Source: JAUIAI01 sp050633665 (GTDB taxonomy: Bacteria; Pseudomonadota; Gammaproteobacteria; Burkholderiales; Burkholderiaceae_E). From it: 64,000 bases of DNA. The notes under the pieces are model-generated. The model saw nothing but the letters and a program-made list of their open reading frames with translations. It had not been told where the DNA came from and searched no databases. The translations under genes and the position numbers were made by a program. Numbering within the stretch: position 1 is the stretch's first letter; each line of letters begins with the position of its first letter. The stretch is taken from NCBI GenBank assembly GCA_050633665.1, contig JBOEGY010000002.1:372001-436000 (forward strand), given 5' to 3'. Shown one piece after another: positions 15,522 to 24,933 of this stretch.

Positions 15522-17000
15522 TCAGGTCACTTGGTAGTTGGGGGCTTCCTTCACGATCTGCACGTCGTGAACATGAGACTCGCGCATGCCCGCAGCCGAA
15601 ATCTGAACGAACTGGGATTTTTCACGCATCTCGTTAATATTGGCGCAGCCGCAATACCCCATACTGGCGCGCAGTCCTCCCACCAACTGATAGACAATTG
15701 CCGTTACCGAGCCCTTGTAGGGAACCCGGCCTTCAATTCCTTCGGGGACGAGTTTGTCCGCATTGGCTTCCGGGTCCTGAAAATAACGATCTGCCGCGCC
15801 TTCGCGCATGGCAGATACAGACCCCATGCCGCGATAGCTCTTGTAGGAACGCCCCTGATACAGGATGACCTCGCCGGGTGCTTCTTCAGTCCCGGCAAAC
15901 AAGGAACCAAGCATGACCGAGCTGGCTCCGGCTGCAACCGCTTTGGCAACATCACCCGAGTACCGGATGCCGCCGTCAGCGATGGCGGGCACACCGGTTC
16001 CGGCCAGCGCGGCACTTACCGCGCTGATTGCGCTGATCTGCGGCACTCCCACCCCGGCGACGACTCGCGTGGTACAGATGGAACCAGGCCCGATACCCAC
16101 CTTGACGCCATCGGCGCCTGCCTCCAGCAACGCCCTGGCGGCATCACCGGTCGCGATGTTTCCGCCGATAATCTCCAGGTCCGGATACTGGCGTTTGATA
16201 TCGCGAATGGTGTCGAGCACGCCGCGACTGTGACCATGAGCGGTATCGACAACAATCACATCCACGCCGGCCTTGACCAGCGCTTCAATACGCTCCTCAC
16301 GGTCATCCCCGACTCCAACCGCCGCGCCGACGCGCAACTTGCCAGCGTCGTCTTTACAGGCGTTGGGGTGCTCGGTGCTCTTGAGGATATCTTTGACGGT
16401 CACCAGTCCACGCAGACGCGACTGATCGTCCACGATCAGCACTCTCTCGAGGCGGTGAGCGTGCATCAGCCGCTGGGCTTCATCCAGATCTGCGCCTTCC
16501 TTGATCGTGATCAGACGCTCATGCGGTGTCATGATGTCGCTGACTTTTGCCTCAAGTCGGTCCTCGAAGCGCAAATCACGATTCGTGACAATGCCTTTGA
16601 CGGTCACACCGTCAACCACCGGAAACCCCGAAATGCGATGTTTCTCGGTCAGGGCAATCACTTCGCGGACCGTCATATCGGGCGAGACGGTGATCGGATC
16701 GACCAGAATGCCAGTTTCGTAGCGTTTGACTTTCTGAACCTCTGCCGCCTGCCGCGCGGCTGACCAGTTCTTGTGAATAATGCCAATACCGCCGACCTGC
16801 GCCATGGCAATCGCCAAAGGGGCTTCGGTGACGGTGTCCATTGCGGCGGACAACAGCGGAATCCGCAGATTTATATTTCGGGTCAGTGCACAGTTCAGAT
16901 CGGTGTCCCGCGGCAGGACATCGGAATACGCCGGGACCAACAACACATCATCGAAGGTCAGCGCCATGCTGGGTGACAGGGATTCAAGCCCTTTTTGCAT
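15522..17000 (-). CDS. guaB: Inosine-5'-monophosphate dehydrogenase
   Basis: A 492-residue enzyme that oxidises IMP to XMP with NAD, the committed step of guanine nucleotide synthesis. The TIM barrel begins at ALTFDDVLLVPAYS. Two CBS domains are inserted at about 95-215. The catalytic loop GPGSICTTR places the active Cys at 309. The C-terminal flap and the E-G-x-E-G-R-V-P-Y region are present. The ATG at 17000 follows a good ribosome binding site (GAGAGGG). It is the promoter-proximal gene of guaB-guaA; the region from 17001 to 17162 is shared with the divergent DUF4124 gene. Confidence 0.97.
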   Translation of the reverse strand: MQKGLESLSPSMALTFDDVLLVPAYSDVLPRDTDLNCALTRNINLRIPLLSAAMDTVTEAPLAIAMAQVGGIGIIHKNWSAARQAAEVQKVKRYETGILVDPITVSPDMTVREVIALTEKHRISGFPVVDGVTVKGIVTNRDLRFEDRLEAKVSDIMTPHERLITIKEGADLDEAQRLMHAHRLERVLIVDDQSRLRGLVTVKDILKSTEHPNACKDDAGKLRVGAAVGVGDDREERIEALVKAGVDVIVVDTAHGHSRGVLDTIRDIKRQYPDLEIIGGNIATGDAARALLEAGADGVKVGIGPGSICTTRVVAGVGVPQISAISAVSAALAGTGVPAIADGGIRYSGDVAKAVAAGASSVMLGSLFAGTEEAPGEVILYQGRSYKSYRGMGSVSAMREGAADRYFQDPEANADKLVPEGIEGRVPYKGSVTAIVYQLVGGLRASMGYCGCANINEMREKSQFVQISAAGMRESHVHDVQIVKEAPNYQVT

Positions 17001-17162
17001 ATTGCCCTCTCGCGCAAAACGGCATTATACAGGCGTTACCGTCTATCTGACTTGCATCTCCTTTTGTCGCCTACGACTCTTCGTTTAAGGAGGGTTCGTG
17101 CCATTTTCGGCTTTTCAGTCCGATACCGAGCCCGATCTGTCCGGGCCTGATGGAGCCCACGG

Positions 17163-17651
17163 ATGCGCCAGCTCTGCCTTACTGCCTTGATTTGCCTGTT
17201 GGCGACTCCCGCGATGGCCCAGTATCAATGGGTGGACCGAAGCGGTCAGATGGTTTTCTCAGACCAGCCCCCGCCGGTAACGGTCCCGATGTCGCGGATT
17301 CTGCGCGTCGGTGACCCCATCGCCAAACCAGTCCTCCCGGCCCGCAAGACTGGTGTCGGCAATGCCGACAATGCGCCAAAATCCCGCGCTGAAAAGCTGG
17401 CGGAGAGAATCAAAGAACATGACGATCGCCGCGAAAAGCGTGCCGAGAGTAAAAAGAAGGACAGAGAGGCAAAACTGGCCTCGGCAGCAAAAGCCCGGCG
17501 TTGCAGCCAGCTCAAGTCCCGAATGACATCGATAAATTCAGGGGTACGAATGACTCGCAGCGGTCAGAACGGCGAGCGGGCTTTTCTGAGCGATAAAGAG
17601 CGAGCCGCCCTGGGTAAGCAGACCCGTAAGCATCTCTCAGCCTGCAGTTAA
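17163..17651 (+). CDS. DUF4124-domain periplasmic protein
   Basis: A 162-residue secreted protein. Residues 1-19 are a signal peptide with cleavage after AMA. The following QYQWVDRSGQMVFSDQPPP is the DUF4124 signature (a Tyr/Lys-W-x-D-x-x-G-x-x-x-x-S-D-x-P-P motif). From about 60 the protein is highly charged and probably coiled coil, with many Lys/Glu/Arg and a single Cys pair near the end. Function of the family is unknown. It lies between guaB and the convergent rnfH gene, divergent from guaB, as in several betaproteobacterial genomes. Confidence 0.85.
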   Translation: MRQLCLTALICLLATPAMAQYQWVDRSGQMVFSDQPPPVTVPMSRILRVGDPIAKPVLPARKTGVGNADNAPKSRAEKLAERIKEHDDRREKRAESKKKDREAKLASAAKARRCSQLKSRMTSINSGVRMTRSGQNGERAFLSDKERAALGKQTRKHLSACS

Positions 17652-17667
17652 ACCAGCGGGCGGGTGT

Positions 17668-18108
17668 TCAGCCAGCCGGGCGGGTTCGCCATTTGTCGCG
17701 ATCACTGAGGCTGCGACCGGCCTTGACTCTGGCTTGCCGATCAGACTTCGGGTCTGCCGTGATCGGACCCAGCAACTCCACCCGGTCACCGGACCGCAAT
17801 AACTGGTCCCGCCGGCCCCTGCGTCCAAAGACTGCAACACCCACATCGCCCTGATTCAAACGGTCTACCGCGACCGGATTCAGATATCGCGCAATGAATT
17901 CACCCAGGCTGCACGGCCCGGCCACCCGCAGGGTCGCCGCCGACAAAACCGGTTGCCTGGCGTCAAGCCCGCTCATGCCATGAACATCGTGGCGAACCGG
18001 CTCGTTTCCAACCAGCCCGGAGGCGGACAAAGGAGAAGCGTCAGACCAGTCATGATCAACCCAGATCAACTCAACTGCGAGACTGCGATCTGGCGCCGGC
18101 TCAACCAT
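17668..18108 (-). CDS. rnfH: RnfH-family protein, extended form
   Basis: A 146-residue protein of the RnfH (UPF0125) ubiquitin-like family. The C-terminal half is typical: VGVAVFGRRG, LLRSGDRVELLGPITADPKSDRQAR. The N-terminal half is longer than usual: the expected first strand is VELIWVD, but about 40 extra residues separate it from the helix that normally follows at once (SLGEFIARY). ATG 18108 is chosen because it overlaps the ratA stop (ATGGTTGA); a longer frame upstream would run inside ratA. The ratA-rnfH pairing next to smpB is a conserved arrangement. The biochemical role of RnfH is unsettled. Confidence 0.82.
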   Translation of the reverse strand: MVEPAPDRSLAVELIWVDHDWSDASPLSASGLVGNEPVRHDVHGMSGLDARQPVLSAATLRVAGPCSLGEFIARYLNPVAVDRLNQGDVGVAVFGRRGRRDQLLRSGDRVELLGPITADPKSDRQARVKAGRSLSDRDKWRTRPAG

Positions 18109-18553
18109 AACGGCGATCAGCCTCGCGCACAAAGGCATCAATGAACGTGGTGGCGATCTGCCCGAAGATTGGTGCCAGTGCACGGCCAAGCAGCCCGCTA
18201 CGCATCTGATAATCCAGCCTGAAAGAGACTTTGCAGCCCGATTCGTTCAAGGCCTCGATCGTCCAGTCTCCATCCAGGTGCGAGAACGGCCCGTCGACCA
18301 GCTCCATGGAGATGCTGCCGGGCAGGTCCTCTGCTGGCGGGCGATGTCGGTTACGGGTCGTGAACTGCTGGCGCAAACCCTTGAAGGCGATTCGTACCGT
18401 GGCGGTTATTGGACCCTGATCCGGACGCTCGACTTCAGTGCCACCGCACCAGGGCAAAAAGCCCGGATAGTCCTCGATGCGGTCAATAATGGAAAACACG
18501 GACTCGGCTGAATACGGCAGCAAGACAGATTTTTCAACGGTATTGGTTGTCAC
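18101..18553 (-). CDS. ratA: RatA-like START-fold protein (coenzyme Q-binding family)
   Basis: About 150 residues of the polyketide cyclase/START family that includes RatA and Coq10. The family signature VLLPYSAESVF followed by DYPGFLPWCGG is present near the N-terminus, and the protein ends in helix FIDAFVREADRRYG, typical of RatA. GTG 18553 is preferred because it places the signature about seven residues from the start, as in relatives; another GTG at 18583 is in frame. RatA was described in E. coli as inhibiting 70S association, while Coq10 homologues bind ubiquinone. Both roles are family knowledge. It is divergent from smpB and overlaps rnfH. Confidence 0.9.
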   Translation of the reverse strand: MTTNTVEKSVLLPYSAESVFSIIDRIEDYPGFLPWCGGTEVERPDQGPITATVRIAFKGLRQQFTTRNRHRPPAEDLPGSISMELVDGPFSHLDGDWTIEALNESGCKVSFRLDYQMRSGLLGRALAPIFGQIATTFIDAFVREADRRYG

Positions 18554-18683
18554 GGGCTTGGTCTGTTGAAGTTTAGTTAACACTCAATTAGGCCGCACCG
18601 ACTTGAAAACCGACCCAATACGGCACAATGTAGGGTAAATCAATCCAGCCAGGTCTTTTGACTCAAACCATAGCGGCGAATTC

Positions 18684-19136
18684 GTGAGTATCTTACAGAA
18701 CAAGAAAGCCCATCATGACTACCATATCGAAGATCGATTTGAGGCGGGTCTGGTCTTGCAGGGCTGGGAAGTCAAGGCAATCAGAGCCGGGCGCGCCCAG
18801 ATAAAAGAGGCCTACGTCATTATCAGGGGAGCCGAGCTATTCATTATTGGCGCCCATATCACCGCCCTGCCCGAAGCATCGACTCATGTTTCGCCCGATC
18901 CGACCCGGACCCGCAAACTACTGTTAAACGAAGCCGAAATTGAAAAACTGATAGGCAAGGTAGAACGTGCAGGCTATGCATTGGTCCCGCTGGATCTGCA
19001 CTACACGCGCGGGCGCATCAAGATGGATGTCGGCCTGGCCAAAGGCAAAAAACAATACGACAAGCGCGCGGACGCCAAAGAAAAAGAGTGGAAGCGCGAA
19101 CAGCAACGCATGCTCAAAACCAATACACGAGACTAG
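18684..19136 (+). CDS. smpB: SsrA-binding protein SmpB
   Basis: A 150-residue tmRNA-binding protein needed for trans-translation, which rescues stalled ribosomes. The OB-fold core carries NKKAHHDYHIEDRFEAGLVL, GWEVKAIRAG and the C-terminal tail KGKKQYDKRADAKEKEW, all diagnostic. The start is GTG at 18684. The divergent gap to ratA (about 130 bp) holds both promoters. Its stop overlaps the stop of the convergent outer-membrane efflux gene at the tetranucleotide CTAG. The ssrA gene itself is not in the window. Confidence 0.97.
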   Translation: MSILQNKKAHHDYHIEDRFEAGLVLQGWEVKAIRAGRAQIKEAYVIIRGAELFIIGAHITALPEASTHVSPDPTRTRKLLLNEAEIEKLIGKVERAGYALVPLDLHYTRGRIKMDVGLAKGKKQYDKRADAKEKEWKREQQRMLKTNTRD

Positions 19137-20539
19137 TTTTTGGCCGGCCTGGTTTGCCAGTCACCGCCCAGCGCCAGATTCAGATCAACAAATTGCTGTA
19201 GCTGGGCGCGCTGCAATGACAGATGATTGCTTTGAGCGGAATCTACCCGTTGCTGCACCGTCAAGACATCAATCAAATCGCTTTCCCCTTCCTTGAATCG
19301 GAGCTTTGCCAGTCTGAGGGCTTCCCGTGACTGATTGGTCGCCTGCGCTAACGAGGCTTCTCGTCGCTGCAAGTTGAGCCGCTGATCGAGCGCGGTCTCG
19401 ACTTCAGAAAAGGCGACCAGCGCCGCTTGAGCATAAGCCGCTACCGCAGCCTTCTGCTCGGCAGTGGAGACCTCTACTTGAGCCTGGCGCGCACCGCCAT
19501 CGATAAGAGGCACCAGTAAACTGGTTGCCGCCTGCCAGGCCAGATTGCCCGGGTTCAGCAGGCTGGACAACTGCGGGGAAGATCCACCGACCGACCCGGT
19601 CAGGCTGATCTGAGGCAGACGGGCAGCTTTGGCCTGATTGGTGACGTTCATTGCAGCGGCTATCCGACGCTCGGCAGCAATGAGATCCGGGCGCCGCTCC
19701 AACACCTCGGACGGCACACCGGCGCCCGGCGGTTCAGGCAGCGCCGGTAGTGAATTGCGAAGAGTCAACTCAGCCTCAGGGTACCTCCCCAACAACAGCT
19801 CGAGCGCACGGATTGCATCGCGTTGGCCGCCTTCTGCCGCCGCAAGTCCTTCCCGGGCTGTCGCCAGATCGGCTTTGACCAGGGCGACATCCTGCGCACT
19901 GGCGAGGCCATTCCTGAATTGTGTTTCAACGATTCTGCGCGTCTGCAATACGGAATCAACCAGTGAACGGGTCAGATTCTTCTGGAGCTCGGATTCAATC
20001 GCAATGAAATAAGCGCCCGCAACACCGGCGGCTAATGAGTATTGACTAAAACGGTAGTCAGCTTGGGCAGCCTCGAGACTGGCCACTGCAGCCTGCTCCC
20101 CGGAGCCAATCCGATTCCAGACGTCTAATTCCCAACTCGCTTGCAGACCGACGTTTAGCGACCCGGCCGCATCCGAATTCACCGTCCCGCCGCGCTGTCC
20201 ACCAGCGCTGAGACCAACGGTCGGCTTCAGGGCAGCGCCGGCCTGCCGGGCCAGGGCACGGGAGGCTTCGATATTAGCTGCCGCTGCTTGTAAATTGCGA
20301 TTGTGCTGAAGCGCTTCAGTCACCAGCTTTTCAAGGACCGGATCCTTGAATGCCGCGATCCAGCCAACCGATACCTCGCCCGTTTCTTGTTGAACTGCCG
20401 CCCAGGTGATGGGTTGGACTGGCAGACTTTCGCGCGCGGCCGAAACAGCACCGCTATCGACTGAGCCAGGATGTGTACATGCGGCCAGCACCGAAGCGAT
20501 GGCGAGAGGGAGAATTAACACCCGTGTCTTAAACATCAT
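19133..20539 (-). CDS. RND efflux outer-membrane factor, lipoprotein (NodT/OprM type)
   Basis: A 468-residue TolC-like channel. The N-terminal signal ends in the lipobox LAAC with Cys21, so it is likely lipidated. The two repeated outer-membrane efflux domains are recognisable: NRNLQAAAANIEASRALARQ near 75 and the matching AAEQKAAVAAYAQAALVAFSEVE-type helix in the second half, with LPQISLTGS strands between. It forms the exit duct of a tripartite pump with the two upstream genes. The ATG follows a GGGGA site and overlaps the permease stop by 11 bp, showing translational coupling. Confidence 0.93.
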   Translation of the reverse strand: MMFKTRVLILPLAIASVLAACTHPGSVDSGAVSAARESLPVQPITWAAVQQETGEVSVGWIAAFKDPVLEKLVTEALQHNRNLQAAAANIEASRALARQAGAALKPTVGLSAGGQRGGTVNSDAAGSLNVGLQASWELDVWNRIGSGEQAAVASLEAAQADYRFSQYSLAAGVAGAYFIAIESELQKNLTRSLVDSVLQTRRIVETQFRNGLASAQDVALVKADLATAREGLAAAEGGQRDAIRALELLLGRYPEAELTLRNSLPALPEPPGAGVPSEVLERRPDLIAAERRIAAAMNVTNQAKAARLPQISLTGSVGGSSPQLSSLLNPGNLAWQAATSLLVPLIDGGARQAQVEVSTAEQKAAVAAYAQAALVAFSEVETALDQRLNLQRREASLAQATNQSREALRLAKLRFKEGESDLIDVLTVQQRVDSAQSNHLSLQRAQLQQFVDLNLALGGDWQTRPAKN

Positions 20540-23500
20540 CGTTCCCCAAAGCTTGAGATGCGGCCGACTCTGACGGCGATATCCGGAAAAATATGGCGTA
20601 CAGGGCCGGCAAGACGATCAATGTCAATAGTGTCGCAAACGTCAGGCCAAACACCAACACAACAGCCATCGACTTAAAGAACGCATCAAAGAACAAGGGA
20701 ATCACGCCTAAAACCGTCGTCAGCGAGCCCATCATCACCGGTCTTACCCGACTCGTTGCCGAATCGACAACGGCATCAAAGCGAGGTTTTCCTTCCCGGA
20801 TCTCAAGGTCCATCTGATCAACCAGAACGATGGCATTCTTGATTAACAAGCCGGACAATGACAACAAGCCAAGAATCGCCATGAATTCCATCGGCGTGTT
20901 CGTCACGAGTAATCCGACCACCACACCAATCAGTGCCAGCGGCACAACCAACCATATAACCAGCGGCTGCTTGATCGCGTTAAATAACACCACAACGACC
21001 AGAACCATGGCCAGCAAACCCATTGGCAGTGTGCTCGCCAGGTTTTGATTGGATTCCGCGCTATCACCGAACTCCCCTTTCCATTCCAGCGAGTAGCCGT
21101 CTGGCAGTTCGATCGCCTCGATCTGAGGCATAAGCCGGCTTAATAAGGAGGACGCCAATTCGCCTTGAACGGGGTCTGCCTGAGCCTTGATTGTCCAGAC
21201 CCGGTCGACACGAAGCAGCTTTGAATTGCGCCAGATCGTCTGAAAGCCATCCACGACTTCTATGAGCGGAACAGCATTGCCAGTCGCCGGGCTGGAGATT
21301 TCAATCCCGCCCATGCCGTCAACGCCTTGTCGCTCAACCGCCGGCGCCCGGGCAATAATCGGAATGAGTTCATCGCCCTCCCGGTACAAGCCAACATTGC
21401 GCCCAGAGTAATTCGTCTGCAAGGCACCGGCCAGATCTTCACGCGAAATACCGAGTCGCCGACCGCTGACCTCTGAGTAAAGAGGCTGAATCACGCTGAC
21501 TTGCGGGCGCCAATCGTCTTTAATCGATATCGCCTTGCCGTCGGCCACCATGATGGCTTTGGCCTGACTGACAAGATCTCGCAGCACATCCGGGTCCGGC
21601 CCCTTGAATGCAGCCTCGATCTTGGAGCCTCCGCCCGGGCCCAGCGCAAACTGCCAGACTTTGGCTTGAGCGTTCAGATAGTTCTGATCGAGAAACTGCT
21701 GGATCTTCGGCATGATCTGCGGAATCTGCTCATAGTTTTCCGTTTTGATCAGGAACTGACCGTATGACGAATCCGGCGGCTCGGAACTATAAACGAGCAT
21801 GTATCGAATACCGCCTTGTCCCACCAGGGTCTGAATGTCTTTGACGCCGTCGAACTTGGCCAGCGTTGTTTCAATCTCGGCCATGTCAGCGTTCGTTCGG
21901 CTGATATCAGTTCCGGGCGGCAACCAGTAATCAACCACAATCTGCGGAGTGGTTGACGCAGGAAAGAACCCTGCCTTGACAAACTGAAACCCCCAGACCG
22001 AGACGACGAACATGGCAGCCGCCCCCCCGATGACCAGCCACCTGACTACCAGTACCCTACCGATGAAGTTCTTGAATGCCGCATAAAACTTTCCGTCCGC
22101 GGCAGGGCCTGGCTCACGGTTACTTTCCTTGAACAGTAAATCGGCAAACAAGGGAACAGCTGTTATGGCAAAAATCCAGCTATACAGAAGCGAGATCATC
22201 ACAACCCAGAATAAATGGCCCGTGAATTCAGCCGTAGACCCAGGCGCAAAACCGATTGGAGCAAACGCAATAATGCCGACCAGGGTTCCGCCCAGTAAGG
22301 GCCATTTCGTTCGAGTGACAATTTCCTTGGCAATGTCGAGCTTTTTGCGCCCTTGCTGGGTGCCGACCAGGATGCCTTCCGCGACCACGATCGCATTGTC
22401 AACCAACATACCGAGTGCAATGATCAAAGCGCCTAAGGAGATTCGGTGCATCGGAATGCCGATCCAGTACATCGTCCCGAGGGTTGCGGCAATAGTCAGC
22501 AGCAAAACAGCGCCAATGACGATTGCCGACTGCAAGCCCATAAAAATGAGCAGTGTCACTAGTACAATCAGCAAGGCCATGAGGACATTAAACGCAAAGT
22601 CCTTGACGGCAAGATCGACGATCTTACCCTGGTGGTAATACTCATGAATCTCAATACCGAGCGGACGTCTGCTCTCACTCTCTTTTAGCGCACGCTCAAT
22701 CCCCTCACCCATCTTGACGACATTCGCACCCAGAACATTTGATACGCCCATCGCCAGAGCCGGTCGACCGTTAAAGCGCACAATCGATTCCGACGGATCT
22801 TTGTAGTCACGACGTACCGTTGCGATATCCCGCAGATAAACAAGGTCGCCCGAGGAACCCGCTGACACGACAACGTTTTCAATTGCACGCACAGAATCCA
22901 CCGAACCGCTGGGATGAATCGTCAGGCGCAAATCCCCTAACTGAACATTGCCGGCGGCCAATACGGAATTTTGCTGCGCCAGGTCGTTGTAGACCGAATC
23001 AACCGAAACGCCGAGCGCAGAAGCTCTTTCACGCGATATCTCAACATATATCGCCTCTGACTGAACGCCCGAAAACTTGACTTTGGCAACCCCGTCAACG
23101 GCGAGCAGTTCAGTCCGCAATCTCTTAGCGTATTGATATAGCTCAGCCGGGGCGAAGCCTTCTCCGGTCAGCAAATAATACAAACCATAGACGTCTCCGA
23201 AATCATCGTTGACGATCGGGTTTGCCGCGCCCGGCGGCAGTACGCCGGAATCAGCAACATCCTGGACCTTGTTACGCAGCTTGACCCAGGTTGATTGCAA
23301 GCTCTCCTTGGTCGGAGAAAAATCATACTTGATATCGACGTTGATCGACGCGATTCCAGCTTTGGAAACCGAGCGGATTTCATCGACTTCCTGCATTTGC
23401 TGAATCGCGGCTTCCATTGTTTCGGTGACTTCGTTGGCCACCTCCTCGGGTGTGGCGCCCGGGTACGGAATGGTGACCACCGCAGTACGGATGGTGAACT

Positions 23501-23618
23501 CCGGATCTTCGAAACGAGGCATGTTCTGGTAGGCAAGCCATCCGGCAATCACGGCGGCAAGAATCACAAGCGTGCTGATCAGGCGATTCCTGATCGCAAA
23601 TTCGGCTGGTCCAATCAT
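20529..23618 (-). CDS. RND efflux permease (AcrB/MexF-like)
   Basis: A 1029-residue inner-membrane proton/drug antiporter. It begins with a transmembrane helix after FAIRNRLISTLVIL and has the RND layout: TM1, a large periplasmic loop, TM2-6, TM7, a second loop, TM8-12. The pattern ALGMLVDNAIVVAEG near 400, followed by helices with GxxxGT, matches TM4 of the family, where the proton-relay Asp pair normally lies (a single D is visible in this segment). The likely substrates are hydrophobic drugs, solvents or detergents; specificity cannot be read from sequence. It is the middle gene of an adaptor-permease-channel operon, 11 bp after the adaptor stop. Confidence 0.93.
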   Translation of the reverse strand: MIGPAEFAIRNRLISTLVILAAVIAGWLAYQNMPRFEDPEFTIRTAVVTIPYPGATPEEVANEVTETMEAAIQQMQEVDEIRSVSKAGIASINVDIKYDFSPTKESLQSTWVKLRNKVQDVADSGVLPPGAANPIVNDDFGDVYGLYYLLTGEGFAPAELYQYAKRLRTELLAVDGVAKVKFSGVQSEAIYVEISRERASALGVSVDSVYNDLAQQNSVLAAGNVQLGDLRLTIHPSGSVDSVRAIENVVVSAGSSGDLVYLRDIATVRRDYKDPSESIVRFNGRPALAMGVSNVLGANVVKMGEGIERALKESESRRPLGIEIHEYYHQGKIVDLAVKDFAFNVLMALLIVLVTLLIFMGLQSAIVIGAVLLLTIAATLGTMYWIGIPMHRISLGALIIALGMLVDNAIVVAEGILVGTQQGRKKLDIAKEIVTRTKWPLLGGTLVGIIAFAPIGFAPGSTAEFTGHLFWVVMISLLYSWIFAITAVPLFADLLFKESNREPGPAADGKFYAAFKNFIGRVLVVRWLVIGGAAAMFVVSVWGFQFVKAGFFPASTTPQIVVDYWLPPGTDISRTNADMAEIETTLAKFDGVKDIQTLVGQGGIRYMLVYSSEPPDSSYGQFLIKTENYEQIPQIMPKIQQFLDQNYLNAQAKVWQFALGPGGGSKIEAAFKGPDPDVLRDLVSQAKAIMVADGKAISIKDDWRPQVSVIQPLYSEVSGRRLGISREDLAGALQTNYSGRNVGLYREGDELIPIIARAPAVERQGVDGMGGIEISSPATGNAVPLIEVVDGFQTIWRNSKLLRVDRVWTIKAQADPVQGELASSLLSRLMPQIEAIELPDGYSLEWKGEFGDSAESNQNLASTLPMGLLAMVLVVVVLFNAIKQPLVIWLVVPLALIGVVVGLLVTNTPMEFMAILGLLSLSGLLIKNAIVLVDQMDLEIREGKPRFDAVVDSATSRVRPVMMGSLTTVLGVIPLFFDAFFKSMAVVLVFGLTFATLLTLIVLPALYAIFFRISPSESAASQALGNDDV

Positions 23619-23629
23619 GACTGTTGCGC

Positions 23630-24724
23630 CTATGGTTCGTAACGGCGAATCTGCATACCTTCATGCAAATAAGAGGCGCCCGCACCGACAATAGTCTCTC
23701 CGGCTGCCAGCCCTTCCAGTACGGGTAGTTGTTCGCCTACGGCAGCGGCCAATTGCAGGGTGCGACGACTCACCGTCATGGCTTCGGTATCGACAACCCA
23801 GACGTACCGCTCTTTACCATCTGAAAAAACAGACCCGATCGGGACTTTGATGCTCTCGGTGTTGCCGTCGGCCCCAACGATTGCGATCTTGGATTCAATC
23901 TGACCTGTCATTCCAGGTAGCACTCTTAAATCAGCCGGAGGGGTGAAGGCAAAGCGCAACGTGAAAGTCTGGGTTTCGGCATTCGCCTGAGTTTCGGCGG
24001 AATGAAACTTCGCAGGAATCCTCACGCCAGGCGCAGAATCCAGCAGCACAGAGGTGTCCAAGGGTTCAATTCGCGTTGAATGCGCAACCAAAGTGGCCGG
24101 CACCTTGATTGTTGCCTCCTGCGCGCCAGTGGTCTGGAGCGTGGCGACAGTTTCGCCCGGGGAGACATTCTGAAACTGCTTGGTCGCGACTGATGAGACG
24201 ACCCCGTCAAACGGGGCGCGCAGGACAGAATCGTTTAACCCTTTTCGGGCACCGGATAGCGCGGCAAGCGCAACTCTTTGAGCCGAGCGGCGTTGTTCAA
24301 AAACGCTGCGCGAGATCGCATTTTCCTTGATCAGGCGGCGGGCGCGTTGATAATCCGCATTGGCGCTGTTGTACTGAGCCTGCGCAGTAGACAGATCGTT
24401 TTTAAACGTGGCTTGATCCAGCCGGGCAATCACATCGCCTTCTTTGACAGTTTGTCCGTCCTTAACGGGCAAGGCTTGAATCTTGCCGCCGACCTGGAAA
24501 CCCAGCGCAGCCGAGGAGCGCGCGGTAATTACAGCCGGGAAATTCAGTGTTTGAACATTAGTCTGGGTCGATATTTCGACCAACTTGGCGGGCCGAATGA
24601 CGGCCGCTTGTTCAGGCGGGGCTTCGCCAGAACAAGCGGCCAGTACACTTGTTAACAGACCGGCGGCCAGCCCCGTTAACAGCCCGCGCCTGCCAGCGCC
24701 CCTCGGTATGGTCCGCCCAATCAT
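23630..24724 (-). CDS. RND efflux periplasmic adaptor, lipoprotein
   Basis: A 364-residue membrane fusion protein. Start ATG 24724 is preferred over ATG 24736 because a strong purine site (GGGGGGAAGC) sits just before it. The signal sequence contains an RR pair and ends in the lipobox LAAC with Cys31. The biotinyl-lipoyl halves are LGFQVGGKIQALPVKDGQTVKEGDVIARLD and LRAPFDGVVSSV, separated by a helical hairpin (about 95-150). Beta-barrel and membrane-proximal domains follow. It links the permease to the outer-membrane channel. No regulator gene (TetR, LysR or MarR type) is next to this operon. Confidence 0.93.
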   Translation of the reverse strand: MIGRTIPRGAGRRGLLTGLAAGLLTSVLAACSGEAPPEQAAVIRPAKLVEISTQTNVQTLNFPAVITARSSAALGFQVGGKIQALPVKDGQTVKEGDVIARLDQATFKNDLSTAQAQYNSANADYQRARRLIKENAISRSVFEQRRSAQRVALAALSGARKGLNDSVLRAPFDGVVSSVATKQFQNVSPGETVATLQTTGAQEATIKVPATLVAHSTRIEPLDTSVLLDSAPGVRIPAKFHSAETQANAETQTFTLRFAFTPPADLRVLPGMTGQIESKIAIVGADGNTESIKVPIGSVFSDGKERYVWVVDTEAMTVSRRTLQLAAAVGEQLPVLEGLAAGETIVGAGASYLHEGMQIRRYEP

Positions 24725-24933
24725 GCTTCCCCCCATTTGATATTCACCTCAAATACACATTCGATACTATGGTCTGGCACAATTTTGCACTGTGGTCGGA
24801 GACTCGTCCATACACAAGAGGTGGGGACAAACAGACCGGATCAGATTCCCGCGCAAGCCTAGCGGACAGCGCTTCGTCTACTGTTTCTAAATGTTGCAGT
24901 GGTAGCATCGCGCTCATTACCTGAGAGAAGCTG

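Noticed and set aside
15375..16763. A 462-codon frame antisense to guaB
   Set aside because: guaB on the other strand is complete with all motifs; the antisense product has no recognisable domain.
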